Source of the DNA: Hymenobacter mellowenesis
GTDB lineage: Bacteria; Bacteroidota; Bacteroidia; Cytophagales; Hymenobacteraceae
Reading direction: 5' to 3'
DNA length: 64,000 bases
Assembly: GCF_030581005.1 (NCBI RefSeq)
Contig: NZ_JAUQSX010000004.1
Coordinates: forward strand, 248,001 to 312,000
The notes beneath the pieces were generated by a model, which was not told the DNA's origin, did no database searches, and worked only from the letters and a program-made list of their open reading frames with translations. Every line of letters begins with the position of its first letter. Within the stretch, counting starts at the first letter, position 1. The position numbers and the translations under genes were made by a program. Below are positions 50,458 through 59,593 of the stretch, piece after piece.

Positions 50458-51075
50458 ATGAATCTTTTGCAGCACTACTTCCCCGCGCTCACGCCCCAGC
50501 AGCTCCAGCTTTTCCAGCAGCTCGAAACCGAGTTTCGGGCCACCAACGAAGCCATCAACCTCGTGTCGCGCACCGACATGGACAATTTTGTGGAGCGCCA
50601 CGTGCTGCATTCGCTGGGCATTGCCAAGGTCATTCAGTTCCCCAAAGGCAGCGCCGTGCTCGACGTGGGCACCGGCGGCGGCCTGCCCGGCCTGCCGCTG
50701 GCCATTATGTTCCCGGAGGTGCATTTTCACCTCGTCGACAGCATCGGCAAGAAAATCCGCGCCGTGCAGTTCATGACCGCCGCCCTCGGCCTGAATAATG
50801 TGACTGCCGAGCAAACCCGCGCCGAGCAGCTCCGCACCAAGTACGACTACGTGGTGAGCCGCGCAGTTGCCCGCCTCGCCACCTTCCACCCCTGGATTGC
50901 CCACCGCTTCAAGCCCCAGGGCCAGCCCGGCTCAGGCTTATATTATTTAAAAGGCGGCGACCTGGCCGAGGAAATTGCCGAATCCGGTTTGAAGGCGAAG
51001 GTCACAGATTTGAGTGATTTCTTTAAGGAGGAGTTTTTCGAAACCAAAAAAGTGGTTTTCGTGCCCGCCAAATAG
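50458..51075 (+). CDS. rsmG: 16S rRNA (guanine-N7)-methyltransferase
   Basis: A 205-residue SAM-dependent methyltransferase that methylates a G near position 527 of 16S rRNA. The N-terminal helix NEAINLVSRTDMDNFVERHVLHSL, SAM loop VLDVGTGGGLPGLPLAI (about 69-85), VDSIGKKIRAVQ, and VVSRAVARL are typical. ATG at 50458, with CACCTTTG (close to a -7 box) ending 5 bases before it. Confidence 0.95.
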   Translation: MNLLQHYFPALTPQQLQLFQQLETEFRATNEAINLVSRTDMDNFVERHVLHSLGIAKVIQFPKGSAVLDVGTGGGLPGLPLAIMFPEVHFHLVDSIGKKIRAVQFMTAALGLNNVTAEQTRAEQLRTKYDYVVSRAVARLATFHPWIAHRFKPQGQPGSGLYYLKGGDLAEEIAESGLKAKVTDLSDFFKEEFFETKKVVFVPAK

Positions 51076-51081
51076 TTTTTG

Positions 51082-51285
51082 CCTGTCATTGCGAGGCCGC
51101 AGGCCGTGGCAATCCGTCCTGTTCTCAGCGACAAACCTACTGATGTGATAAAGCCCTAAAACGTGAAAAGCCCCGGCACTGCGCAGTGCCGGGGCTTTCT
51201 GGTAAAAGGTAGTGTCTGGTTTTAACAGGAAAGATTGGCTACGCTGAACTTCGTTTGCAACGGCCTGCGGCCTCGCAATGACAGG
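51082..51285. mobile_element. Family 3 MITE-like element, copy C
   Basis: CCTGTCATTGCGAGGCCG... and ...CGGCCTCGCAATGACAGG. Left half matches copy A in reverse complement through its interior (CTACTGATGTGATAAAG, then AAAAGCCCCGGC). Internal hairpin AAAAGCCCCGGCACTGC-GCAGTGCCGGGGCTTT at 51166-51197. Between convergent rsmG and the YheT-type hydrolase gene, where the hairpin could serve both. Confidence 0.78.
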
Positions 51286-51291
51286 CGATTC

Positions 51292-52272
51292 CTACGCCGG
51301 CACCTCCGCCGTTAGAAATTCCACCGCCCGCCGCTCCGAGTAGTACTCCCCGTTGCTCTCAGCGAAGCCCACGTGCCCGCCATCGGCTGGAGTTTCCAGA
51401 AACACGAAGGGCGACTGTGCCGCCACCACCCGCGGGAAGCAGGAAGCCGGTAGAAACGGGTCGTTCTGCGCGTTCACCAGCAGCGTGGGCACCCGGATGC
51501 CACTTAAGTAGCGGCCGGAGCTGGCGTATTGGTAATAGGCATCGGCCGAGTCGAAGCCGTGCATGGGAGCCGTGTATTTGTCATCGAACTGCGGGAAGTT
51601 GCGCAGTTGTTCCAGCCCTTCCAAGTCAACCTCGCCGGGCAGCAAGGCTGCTTTGTCGCGGATTTTCTGGCGCAACGATTTCAGAAAACGCCGCATGTAA
51701 ACTTGGTTTTGAGGCCGCCCGATGTGTATCGAACTGGCCCGCAAATCCGTCGGTACTGAAAACACGGCGGCCCGCTGCACCTCAGCCGGCACGCGGCTGG
51801 CGTCTTCGCCTAGGTATTTCAGCGTCACGTTGCCGCCAGCTGAGAAGCCCAGCAGGTAGGCGCGTTGGTAGCGGCCGGTGGCCAACGCGTGGCGCAGCAC
51901 GGTGTCCAAATCCTCGGTGTCGCCGAGGTGGTAGGAGCGGAGCAGGCGGTTCATTTCGCCGCCGCAGCTGCGGTAGTTCCACGCCAGGGCGTCGAGGCCG
52001 GCGCGGTTGAGGGCGCGCACCATGCCGCGCACGTAGGGCCGGGAGGCATCGCCTTCGAGGCCGTGCGACACAATGGCCAAGCCGTCGGTAGGGCGCATCC
52101 CGGGCAGGCGGCTCCAGTCCAGGTCCAAGAAGTCACCGTCGGGCAACTCCAGGCGCTCGCGCTGGTAGGCCACGTCGGGCACGGTGCGCCACAAGCTGGG
52201 CACAATGGTCTGCAAATGGCCGTTAAACAAATAGAACGGCGGCTGATAGTGAGGCTGAGCAACGAGCGGCAT
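51292..52272 (-). CDS. YheT-family alpha/beta hydrolase
   Basis: A 326-residue alpha/beta-hydrolase of the YheT/ABHD1-3 group, recognised from FNGHLQTIVPSLWR at the N terminus, IVSHGLEGDASRPYVRGMVRALN, and the nucleophile elbow LGFSAGGNV with Ser. The Asp in LLVNAQNDPFLP and His in ADGGHVGF complete the triad. Family members act as lipases or esterases of short acyl or lipid substrates. A 277-base gap to rpsT lies upstream. ATG at 52270-52272. Confidence 0.9.
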   Translation of the reverse strand: MPLVAQPHYQPPFYLFNGHLQTIVPSLWRTVPDVAYQRERLELPDGDFLDLDWSRLPGMRPTDGLAIVSHGLEGDASRPYVRGMVRALNRAGLDALAWNYRSCGGEMNRLLRSYHLGDTEDLDTVLRHALATGRYQRAYLLGFSAGGNVTLKYLGEDASRVPAEVQRAAVFSVPTDLRASSIHIGRPQNQVYMRRFLKSLRQKIRDKAALLPGEVDLEGLEQLRNFPQFDDKYTAPMHGFDSADAYYQYASSGRYLSGIRVPTLLVNAQNDPFLPASCFPRVVAAQSPFVFLETPADGGHVGFAESNGEYYSERRAVEFLTAEVPA

Positions 52273-52468
52273 GGCGCGGATAAATAAGTGGGCTAAATGG
52301 CGCGCTGGGTAGGACTGAATAAGAAGTAAAGTTCGAACTTAATCGGCATGCATACTAATTTAGGGGTGCCAAAGTGAAATTGACATGAGCTTAAACAAGC
52401 TTTAAAATGATTTTGGTCTGTTGCCGTTAGGCTGAATCAGCTTTCACTCAAGAATTTTGCTGGCAGGG

Positions 52469-52499
52469 TTTGAATTTGTCAGACGGATTCGTACCTTTG
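52469..52499 (+). promoter_or_regulatory. Consensus promoter of rpsT
   Basis: TTTG (52469-52472), exactly 19 bases, then TACCTTTG (52492-52499): a perfect match to the Bacteroidota -33/-7 promoter. The leader would be about 45 bases. Confidence 0.85.
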
Positions 52500-52549
52500 C
52501 CCTCCCAAACACAGAACTCAAGCATAACGCTCCTATATATTTCCTGCTC

Positions 52550-52801
52550 ATGGCAAACCATAAGTCGGCCCTCAAACGCATCCGCAGCAACGAAGCCAAG
52601 CGCGTGTTGAACCGTTACCAGCACAAATCCACCCGCACGGCTATCAAAAAGCTCCGTACGACGACCGACAAAACGGCCGCCCAGGAGCTGCTGAAGAAGG
52701 TGTCTTCGATGCTGGACCGTCTGGCCAAGAAGAACATCATCCACAAAAACAAAGCTGCTAACAACAAAAGCAAGCTGACAAAACTCGTTAACGCGCTCTA
52801 G
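52550..52801 (+). CDS. rpsT: 30S ribosomal protein S20
   Basis: An 83-residue basic helical ribosomal protein that binds 16S rRNA. MANHKSALKRIRSNEAKRVLN is the family start, and SKLTKLVNAL the end. ATG at 52550; an upstream in-frame codon would add 31 residues without family support. Confidence 0.97.
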   Translation: MANHKSALKRIRSNEAKRVLNRYQHKSTRTAIKKLRTTTDKTAAQELLKKVSSMLDRLAKKNIIHKNKAANNKSKLTKLVNAL

Positions 52802-52864
52802 TGCGACTACGAGTCTAGGAAGGCCAGACTGCGCCGCCCCAAGGTCTGGTCTTCCGCTCATCAC

Positions 52865-52896
52865 AGAAGCCCTGCTCGGTATCGAGCAGGGCTTCT
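52865..52896 (+). terminator. Terminator of rpsT
   Basis: AGAAGCCCTGCTCG-GTAT-CGAGCAGGGCTTCT; a second stem GGAAGGCCAGAC...GTCTGGTCTTCC lies before it at about 52817-52856. Confidence 0.85.
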
Positions 52897-52973
52897 TGCG
52901 TTTAGCTGGTGGCGCTTGGTAAGTCGGTCGGATTCGGTACCTTACAGCATCATTCCACGCCACCGCTACCCAC

Positions 52974-54521
52974 ATGAAACACGCTTACCGCTGCCTGCGG
53001 CCTTTACTGGCCGTAGTCTTACTAATGACGGGCTTTGGTGCCCGCGCCCAGCAAGCCTGGCGGCCGTTTCGGCCGGGCCTGATTTATGCTTACCGCGAAG
53101 TGTTGAGCGTACCCAATAACCTCGCACACACACTACGCGTCGATTCTGTGTATGCCACAGCGAATGGCGATTCCGTTTACGCCTTCAACCAGCGCTTGCG
53201 TACGTCTACCGCTACCGCATATCCTACGGGAGGTTCGCTAAAAAGCCGCAATAATCTGTTTGGCGCGCTGATGCGCTGGCGGCCGGGCCAAGCCAGCTAC
53301 ACATTAGAGGCCCTGGCCCAAGCCAATGTACAAACAGCCGTGAGCCTGGAACTGTTTCCGCGGGCAGCAGTGGGCAGCACCTGGATTGCCAGTAGCCAGC
53401 CGCTCCGAACGGCCACGCTAGCCAGCCGCAGCTGGGAAACCCTGAGTCCCGGCGTGCAGGACACGGTGTCGGTTATCAACATCAACACTGCCGGCGCCAC
53501 CGCCACCGTTCGGCTTAGCCGGCGCTACGGCCTGTTGGCCGGGCCGCAGTGGCTGGGGGGAGCTACGGGCAGCCAAATGGAGCAGGCCCTGCTCCCAGCC
53601 AGCTTCGCGCAGTCGCTCTACAACCCCGTGCGGCTGTTCGACGTGCAGCCCGGCGACGAGTTCGGGTACGACGAGGACGACATCGTGCGGGCCATTCGAT
53701 GCTACGACAATAAGATATTGCGCCGCATCGTGTCGCGCCGCCTGACCGCTGACAGTTTGATTATTACTTATCAGGAGCAGCGTCGAAACGAAAGCTTCGG
53801 TTACGCGGGGCCCTGTTCTACACCGGCCTACTTATATTATTCGCCAATTACGATAAACCATTGGGCAATAGCTCTTTCGGGTAATCAGTGGCAGCCCGGG
53901 GGCGCTACGATGCAACTGGGGGCGTTGCGCCTGCTGACTGGCGAATACGTGGTTATTGGAACTGGTAGCTACCCCACCTTGCTGGTTGGAATGCCCATCG
54001 GCACCGCTGGCGGTGGGGGGTGTAGCTCAATCGCAAACCGCATCAGCTATTATCCTCACTACGTTCAAAACCCCTCAAGCCCGGCCATTCCCATTTACCG
54101 TACCGGCCTTGATTACGCGGCCTGGCAATACAGCTTTGCGCCTGCTAGTACCACCACCATGGAAGGGTGGTACGGCTTGATATATTCCCGCAGAACCATC
54201 AACGGAGCTGTCACCATATGTGGCTCGCCTTTGAGCTTCAGAAGCTTGCTGCCCACCCGCGCTGCCCAAGCCGCCGAGCTGGCCACGCTGCACCCCAACC
54301 CCGCTGCCGAGGCCGCCACGCTCACCCTGGCCCAGCCCGCTCGCGCCGGCCAGGCCCTGCGCCTGACCGATGCGCTGGGCCGCCCCGTGTGGCAAACGCT
54401 CGTGACCGCCGGCCAAACCACGCTGACCGTGCCGCTGGCCGGGCAGCCGGCCGGCCTCTACCTGCTGCACTTGAGTGGCAGCGACGGTAACTCAGCAACT
54501 TGGAAGCTGACCCACGAATAA
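52974..54521 (+). CDS. Secreted protein with type IX secretion sorting domain
   Basis: A 515-residue secreted protein. Signal peptide (MKHAYRCLRPLLAVVLLMTGFGARA), a long beta-rich region of unknown function (about 27-430), and a C-terminal T9SS type A sorting domain of about 75 residues: LATLHPNPAAEAATLTL, LRLTDALGRPVWQTL, and LAGQPAGLYLLHLSG with a final WKL. The sorting domain directs export through the PorSS and attachment to the cell surface. Body is not recognised. ATG at 52974. Confidence 0.87.
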   Translation: MKHAYRCLRPLLAVVLLMTGFGARAQQAWRPFRPGLIYAYREVLSVPNNLAHTLRVDSVYATANGDSVYAFNQRLRTSTATAYPTGGSLKSRNNLFGALMRWRPGQASYTLEALAQANVQTAVSLELFPRAAVGSTWIASSQPLRTATLASRSWETLSPGVQDTVSVININTAGATATVRLSRRYGLLAGPQWLGGATGSQMEQALLPASFAQSLYNPVRLFDVQPGDEFGYDEDDIVRAIRCYDNKILRRIVSRRLTADSLIITYQEQRRNESFGYAGPCSTPAYLYYSPITINHWAIALSGNQWQPGGATMQLGALRLLTGEYVVIGTGSYPTLLVGMPIGTAGGGGCSSIANRISYYPHYVQNPSSPAIPIYRTGLDYAAWQYSFAPASTTTMEGWYGLIYSRRTINGAVTICGSPLSFRSLLPTRAAQAAELATLHPNPAAEAATLTLAQPARAGQALRLTDALGRPVWQTLVTAGQTTLTVPLAGQPAGLYLLHLSGSDGNSATWKLTHE

Positions 54522-54531
54522 AGCTTCGCAC

Positions 54532-54570
54532 AAAAAAGCCCCCGCAGTATTAACTGCGGGGGGCTTTTTT
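54532..54570. terminator. Two-way terminator between the T9SS cargo gene and pyk
   Basis: AAAAAAGCCCCCCGCAG-like stem: AAAAAAGCCCCCGCAG...CTGCGGGGGGCTTTTTT around TATTAA. Serves the convergent genes. Confidence 0.88.
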
Positions 54571-54594
54571 GTATCAATCTATTTTGACAATGCT

Positions 54595-56034
54595 TTACGC
54601 TATGCTCACTTTCACCATGTTGGCTTTGCCTTTGTCCTGAATGGGCATCGAGCCGGTGTTAATGAAAATATCACCGGCTTCGAGGTGGCCGGTGGTGGTG
54701 AGGACGTAGCGGATGTCGGCCACCGTGCTGTCGGTGCTCACCAGGCGGTCGTAGTAGAAGCTGCGCACGCCCCACACCAGGCTCAGCACCGTGAGCAGGG
54801 GGCGGTTATCGGTGAAGATGAAGATGTTGGCTTTGGGGCGGTACTTGGCCAGCTGGAAGGCCGTGTAGCCGTGGTGCGTCATGCCGGTAATGGCTTTCGA
54901 ACCCGTGTTTTTGGCCAGGTGGCAGGAGGCCGAAAGTACGCTGTCGGCCATGAAGTTGGGGCCGGTGGGGTCGATGGGCCACCAGCGGTGGAAGAGTTGC
55001 GGGCTGCGGCTTTCCACGCTCAAGATGGTGCCCACCATCGAGCGAATCACCTCGGCCGGGTAGGCACCCACGGCGGTTTCGGCCGAAAGCATCACGGCGT
55101 CAGCGCCGTCGAGCACGGCATTGGCCACGTCGCTGGTTTCGGCGCGGGTGGGGCGGGGTGCCGTAATCATCGATTCCATCATCTGGGTGGCCACGATGAC
55201 GGGCTTGCCGGCGGCGTTGCACTTGGCAATAATCATTTTCTGCGCCATCGGCACCTCCTCCATCTTTACCTCCACGCCGAGGTCGCCGCGGGCCACCATG
55301 ATGGCATCGGTGATGGCGATGATTTCGTCGATGTTGCGCAGGCCGTCGGGCGTCTCAATTTTGGCCACCACGCGGGTGGTTTTGCCCGATTGCGCAATCA
55401 GGTTCTTGATGAAGCGGATGTCGTCGGCCTTGCGGGCGAAGCTCAGCGCCACCCAGTCCACGTCGTGCTCCAGGCCAAACTGCAGGTCCTCGATGTCCTT
55501 TTCGGTCATGCTCGGGGCCGACACTTCCGAGTCAGGGAGGTTGATGCCCTTGCGGGGCTTCACAAGGCCGCCGTACACCACTTCCACGTCCACTTCCTTA
55601 TCGCGGTCGGTGGCCAATACTTTCAGCTCAATTTTGCCGTCGTCAATCAGAATCATGTCGCCGGCCTTCACGTCGCGCGCCAGACCCAGGTAAATCGTAC
55701 TTAGGCGCGTGGCCGTGCTGATTTCCTTCTCGCCGCACACCAGCTTCAACTTGTCGCCGGCTTTGATTTCGACGCCACCGCCTTCTACTTCGCCCAGACG
55801 AATCTTAGGCCCCTGCAAGTCCTGCAGCAAGCCCACCGACGTTTTCATGTCCTTGTTCAACCGTCGCACCGTGTTAATAACGGAGAGGTGGTCCTCATAG
55901 GAGCCGTGCGAAAAGTTAAGGCGAAATACATCGACGCCTTCGCGCATGAGCACGCCAAGGCGCTCGTAGGTATTCGATGCCGGGCCCACGGTGGCCACAA
56001 TTTTAGTCTTGTTGAAAACGGGTTGATTTTCCAT
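54595..56034 (-). CDS. pyk: Pyruvate kinase
   Basis: A 479-residue glycolytic enzyme converting PEP and ADP to pyruvate and ATP. KIVATVGPASNTYE start, VFRLNFSHGSYEDH, GDMILIDDGKIEL, VARGDLGVEV, MMESMI and the C-terminal domain are typical. Downstream of the IPExxxVDY-family gene on the same strand, a conserved bacteroidotal order. ATG at 56032-56034. Confidence 0.97.
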   Translation of the reverse strand: MENQPVFNKTKIVATVGPASNTYERLGVLMREGVDVFRLNFSHGSYEDHLSVINTVRRLNKDMKTSVGLLQDLQGPKIRLGEVEGGGVEIKAGDKLKLVCGEKEISTATRLSTIYLGLARDVKAGDMILIDDGKIELKVLATDRDKEVDVEVVYGGLVKPRKGINLPDSEVSAPSMTEKDIEDLQFGLEHDVDWVALSFARKADDIRFIKNLIAQSGKTTRVVAKIETPDGLRNIDEIIAITDAIMVARGDLGVEVKMEEVPMAQKMIIAKCNAAGKPVIVATQMMESMITAPRPTRAETSDVANAVLDGADAVMLSAETAVGAYPAEVIRSMVGTILSVESRSPQLFHRWWPIDPTGPNFMADSVLSASCHLAKNTGSKAITGMTHHGYTAFQLAKYRPKANIFIFTDNRPLLTVLSLVWGVRSFYYDRLVSTDSTVADIRYVLTTTGHLEAGDIFINTGSMPIQDKGKANMVKVSIA

Positions 56035-56368
56035 GCGGGAGTCGTTGGAACTAGCAGTACAAAAAAACTCCCCTCCTCAAATCGGGGAGAGGACGTTTTG
56101 CCGAAGGCAAAATCGAATGAGATAAAGCGAAAGCAGGCCGTGTAGGGGTTAAGCCAGGGGCCTGCCAGGGCAAAAGTCGTTGAATTAAATTGAAATGCCT
56201 ATTGATGAGCGGGAATCTTGTGAAAACGATTGCCCAATGCGGCCCGGGTCACTCCAGCACGACGTAGGGGCGGGGCTTGCCCCCGCCCGGCTATTCGCTC
56301 CGCATCAACGATTCTGTTCAACGACCGGGCGGGGGCAAGCCCCGCCCCTACGTCGTTCTGAAGCAAAC
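56035..56368. other. 334-base gap between IPExxxVDY and pyk
   Basis: Holds the family 5 palindrome (56259-56356), a GGACGTTTTGCCG/CGGCAAAATCG-like weak hairpin near 56090, and no open frame I support. No convincing minus-strand -7 box for pyk was found. Confidence 0.6.
56259..56356. repeat. Family 5 palindrome, copy 2
   Basis: ACGACGTAGGGGCGGGGCTTG... and ...CAAGCCCCGCCCCTACGTCGTT, with CCCCGCCCGG / CCGGGCGGGG closer in. Same type as 39279-39366. Confidence 0.9.
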
Positions 56369-56797
56369 TCACAAAATCAGATTCTCCTTATACTTAAGCG
56401 TATTGGGGTCGAACTGGCAGACGTACTGCACCGCATCAAGGGCGGCGAGCTGTTGCAGCAGCGCCTCATCGGCCAAGGCGCCGGTGCCGTTGCTCACGGC
56501 CAGCAGGTAGTCGTATTCCTTGATGTCGGGCGCCAGGAAGGGCTTTTTGAGGTTGGAAGGGGCTACCGAGCGGTTGCGCAGCAGCCGGAACGTGAGCGCC
56601 TCGGTGGCGTGCAGGTAGTGCGTAAACACCAGCCGGCCGCGGCTGAGCAGGTTCAATAGCAGCTCGGGCTGCTTGATGAGGCGCAGGCGCAGGGCCCGGT
56701 TCAGGTTCCAGGCCAGGGTATAGTCGCGGGTGCTGCTCACCAGCCCGAACAGGGCAAAGTCGCACTCGTAGTCAACGTCGAGGGTGAAGGTCTTCAT
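56369..56797 (-). CDS. IPExxxVDY family protein
   Basis: A 142-residue soluble protein of a Bacteroidota-specific family named for its IPExxxVDY-type motif, here as APDIKEYDY within KKPFLAPDIKEYDYLLAVSN, so the motif residues Ile and Glu vary. The N terminus MKTFTLDVDYECDFALFGLVSSTRDYTLAWNLN is typical. Usually beside pyk, as here, and near the fab genes. Function unknown. TAGCTTTG on the minus strand at 56835-56842 is a likely -7 box. Confidence 0.85.
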   Translation of the reverse strand: MKTFTLDVDYECDFALFGLVSSTRDYTLAWNLNRALRLRLIKQPELLLNLLSRGRLVFTHYLHATEALTFRLLRNRSVAPSNLKKPFLAPDIKEYDYLLAVSNGTGALADEALLQQLAALDAVQYVCQFDPNTLKYKENLIL

Positions 56798-56834
56798 AGG
56801 AGCCGCAAAAAGGGCACCCGCGGGGCGGGCAGGG

Positions 56835-56842
56835 CAAAGCTA
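56835..56842 (-). promoter_or_regulatory. -7 box of the IPExxxVDY-family gene
   Basis: TAGCTTTG on the minus strand fits TAnnTTTG exactly; leader of about 30 bases. Confidence 0.5.
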
Positions 56843-56972
56843 CGGCCTGCCGGGGCCGCTTGCCAGCCGCGCGGCCATAATGTTGTACCCCGAAATGAAA
56901 AGCGCGTCCGTGGGTTAGATGAAAATTCTCTCGTTACTTTGTGCCATAGTTTTCCTTAAACCCCCCACGGAG

Positions 56973-57209
56973 ATGTCTGAAATCGCAGAAAAAGTAAAGG
57001 CCATTATTATTGATAAACTGGGCGTTGAAGCCTCGGAGGTGACCCCCGAAGCAAGCTTTACCAACGACCTGGGTGCTGACTCGCTGGATACCGTTGAGCT
57101 CATCATGGAGTTCGAAAAGGAGTTCAACGTGAGCATCCCCGACGACCAGGCCGAAAACATCGGCACCGTGGGCCAAGCCATCAGCTACCTCGAAGAGCAC
57201 GCTAAGTAG
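56973..57209 (+). CDS. acpP: Acyl carrier protein
   Basis: A 78-residue acidic carrier of fatty acid synthesis. The phosphopantetheine Ser37 is in [18 protein letters not shown] at 56973 ([11 protein letters not shown]) is the true start; the frame is open 54 bases further upstream. First gene of acpP-fabF-rnc. TTACTTTG (56935-56942) is one base from a -7 box. Confidence 0.97.
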   Translation: MSEIAEKVKAIIIDKLGVEASEVTPEASFTNDLGADSLDTVELIMEFEKEFNVSIPDDQAENIGTVGQAISYLEEHAK

Positions 57210-57299
57210 TCTTCCTTTCATCCCCGCGAAGCGCGAAATTTGAGTTGTAGCCTTTACGCTGATTTCCTGTTTCGCGCGGTATGACCCCCATACTGCGCA

Positions 57300-57329
57300 T
57301 ACCGGCCGGCCCGCCGCCGGCCGGTTTTG
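57300..57329 (+). terminator. GC hairpin between acpP and fabF
   Basis: ACCGGCCGG-CCCGCCG-CCGGCCGGT then TTTGCTGTTTT: could attenuate transcription from acpP into fabF. Its T tract is broken. Confidence 0.5.
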
Positions 57330-57375
57330 CTGTTTTATCCCGCCTCATCATTCGCGCCAGTGGCGCTTGCTCTGT

Positions 57376-58626
57376 ATGACGTCCATCCGACGGGTTGTCG
57401 TTACCGGCCTCGGGGCCATCACGCCCCTGGGCAACACCGCCCCAGCCTACTGGGAAGGCCTGCGCACGGGCACCAGCGGCGCCGCTACCATCACGCGCTT
57501 CGACCCAGCCAAGTTCAAAACCCGCTTTGCCTGCGAAGTCAAGGACTACAATCCCGACACGTACTTCGACCGCAAGGAGCACCGCAAAATGGACTTGTTC
57601 ACGCAGTTCGCGGTGATTGCCTCCGACGAAGCCATTGCCGATTCGGGCCTACTCGAAAGCGGCGTGGACAAGGACCGGGTGGGCGTAATCTGGGGCTCCG
57701 GCATCGGCGGCCTGAAATCGCTGCAGGAAGAATGCTTCCAGTTTGAGCGCGGCGACGGTACCCCCCGCTATTCGCCGTTCTTCATTCCGCGCATGATTGC
57801 CGATTCCTCGTCGGGCAATATCAGCATCAAAAACGGCTTCCGCGGGCCGAATTTCGTGACCACGTCGGCCTGCGCCTCGTCGAACGACGCCATCATCGCG
57901 GCCTTCAACAACATCCGCCTCGGCCTGGCCGACGCCGTGGTGACGGGCGGTTCCGAAGCAGCCATCACCGAATCGGGCGTGGGCGGCTTCAACGCCCTCA
58001 AGGCCATGAGCGAGCGCAACGACGACCCGGCCTCGGCCTCGCGCCCTTATGACAAGGACCGCGACGGCTTTGTGCTGGGCGAGGGCGCCGGCGCGCTGGT
58101 GCTCGAAGAGTACGAGCACGCCAAGGCGCGCGGCGCTAAAATTTACTGCGAGCTGATTGGCGGCGGCATGTCGTCGGACGCTTACCACATCACCGCGCCC
58201 GACCCGAGTGGCGAAGGCGTGGTGCTGGTGATGAAAAACGCCCTGCGCGACGCCGGCATTCAGCCCGAGGAAGTGGATTACATCAACACGCACGGCACGA
58301 GCACGCCGCTGGGCGACGGCGCCGAAATCAAGGCCATTGAGAAAGTATTCGGCGCGCACGCCGAGAAGCTGAACATCTCCTCGACCAAAAGCATGACCGG
58401 CCACCTGCTGGGCGGCGCCGGCGGTATTGAGGCGGTGGCCTGCATCATGGCCATGCAACACGGCCTGGTGCCGCCCACCATCAACCTGCACACGCCCGAC
58501 CCGGAAATCAACCAGGCGCTGAACTTCACGCCGAACACGGCGCAGGAACGCGACGTGCGCGTGGCCATGAGCAACACTTTTGGGTTTGGCGGCCACAACA
58601 CGTCGGTGATTTTCCGTAAACTGTAG
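57376..58626 (+). CDS. fabF: Beta-ketoacyl-ACP synthase II
   Basis: A 416-residue condensing enzyme of fatty acid elongation. Active-site Cys166 in TTSACASSN, His306 in NTHGTSTPLGD, Lys338 and His343 in KSMTGHLLGGAGG. ATG at 57376 (MTSIRRVVVTGLG) is chosen; a TTG 9 bases upstream is unlikely. 166 bases behind acpP. Confidence 0.97.
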   Translation: MTSIRRVVVTGLGAITPLGNTAPAYWEGLRTGTSGAATITRFDPAKFKTRFACEVKDYNPDTYFDRKEHRKMDLFTQFAVIASDEAIADSGLLESGVDKDRVGVIWGSGIGGLKSLQEECFQFERGDGTPRYSPFFIPRMIADSSSGNISIKNGFRGPNFVTTSACASSNDAIIAAFNNIRLGLADAVVTGGSEAAITESGVGGFNALKAMSERNDDPASASRPYDKDRDGFVLGEGAGALVLEEYEHAKARGAKIYCELIGGGMSSDAYHITAPDPSGEGVVLVMKNALRDAGIQPEEVDYINTHGTSTPLGDGAEIKAIEKVFGAHAEKLNISSTKSMTGHLLGGAGGIEAVACIMAMQHGLVPPTINLHTPDPEINQALNFTPNTAQERDVRVAMSNTFGFGGHNTSVIFRKL

Positions 58627-58657
58627 GCTTGACTTTTGGGTCAACAAGAGGCACTCA

Positions 58658-58763
58658 GAACGTCATGCTGAGCGAAGCCGAAGCATCTCTACTGCGCAAC
58701 TAATCCTTTCGATTGAGTTAGTATTGCAGTAGAGATGCTTCGGCTTCGCTCAGCATGACGTTC
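58658..58763. repeat. Family 1 palindrome, copy 13
   Basis: GAACGTCATGCTGAGCGAAGCC...GGCTTCGCTCAGCATGACGTTC; arms extend to CTCTACTGC / GCAGTAGAG. Between fabF and rnc, two genes expected to share a transcript. Confidence 0.92.
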
Positions 58764-58807
58764 TTTTTTGTCGTTTCCTTTCTACCAGAATCTAAATTTT
58801 CTTTCCC

Positions 58808-59533
58808 TTGCTCGGTTTCGTTTCCCGTCTTTTTGCTTCTGATAAGTCGTTTCGTCAGGCCGTAGCGACCGTGACGGGCCAGCGGCCCAAAAACGCCAAG
58901 CTGTATCGGCTGGCGTTCACGCATTCCTCGGCGGTGCGGCAGCAGCCCGCCATCGGCCGCCACCAGACGAATGAGCGGCTGGAGTTTCTTGGCGATGCCG
59001 TGCTGGGCACGGTGGTGGCGGAGTACCTGTTTAAAAAATACCCTTACGAGCAAGAGGGCTTTCTGACGGAGGTACGCTCGCGCATCGTGAACCGCGAAAG
59101 CCTGAACAACATCGCCCTCAAGCTGGGCCTTGATAAGCTGGTACAACTGGACACCGCGCAGGGCCGCGCCGCCCGCTCGCGCTCGGTGAACGGCAACGCG
59201 CTGGAGGCGCTGGTCGGGGCCGTGTACCTGGATTTGGGCTACCAGTCGGCCCGGAAATTCATCCTTACGCGCCTCGTGAAGGGCTTTGTGGATGTGCACA
59301 CGCTCACGACGACCACGGCCAATTTCAAGAGCAAGCTGGTGGAATGGGCGCAGCGCGAGGGCAAAACCCTGCGCTACGATATCACCGGCGAGGCCCGGCC
59401 GGGCGGCATGATGGAGTTCACGGCCAATGTGCTGCTGGATGAGGAAATCGTGGCCACCGGCATGGGCCTGAGCAAGAAGCAGGCCGAGCAGCTAGCCGCC
59501 GAGCGGGCCCTGACGGAGCTGGGCGTGGCTTAA
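58808..59533 (+). CDS. rnc: Ribonuclease III
   Basis: A 241-residue double-strand RNA endonuclease. Signature NERLEFLGDAVLG (56-67) with catalytic Glu and Asp63, then ALEALVGAVYLDLGY; double-strand RNA-binding domain from about 165 (NFKSKLVEWAQREGK...SKKQAEQLAAERALTEL). No ATG precedes the family start in frame; TTG at 58808 gives a normal length. Third of acpP-fabF-rnc, as elsewhere in the phylum. Confidence 0.94.
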   Translation: MLGFVSRLFASDKSFRQAVATVTGQRPKNAKLYRLAFTHSSAVRQQPAIGRHQTNERLEFLGDAVLGTVVAEYLFKKYPYEQEGFLTEVRSRIVNRESLNNIALKLGLDKLVQLDTAQGRAARSRSVNGNALEALVGAVYLDLGYQSARKFILTRLVKGFVDVHTLTTTTANFKSKLVEWAQREGKTLRYDITGEARPGGMMEFTANVLLDEEIVATGMGLSKKQAEQLAAERALTELGVA

Positions 59534-59593
59534 AGTTTCTCAGCATGTTGACTGCAAGAGCCTCGGAGGGAAGACATTCAGTTGCTGAGTGTC

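Noticed and set aside
54685..55704. 339-residue plus-strand open frame opposite pyk
   Set aside because: Shadow of pyruvate kinase; His/Gly/Val-rich and without family matches.
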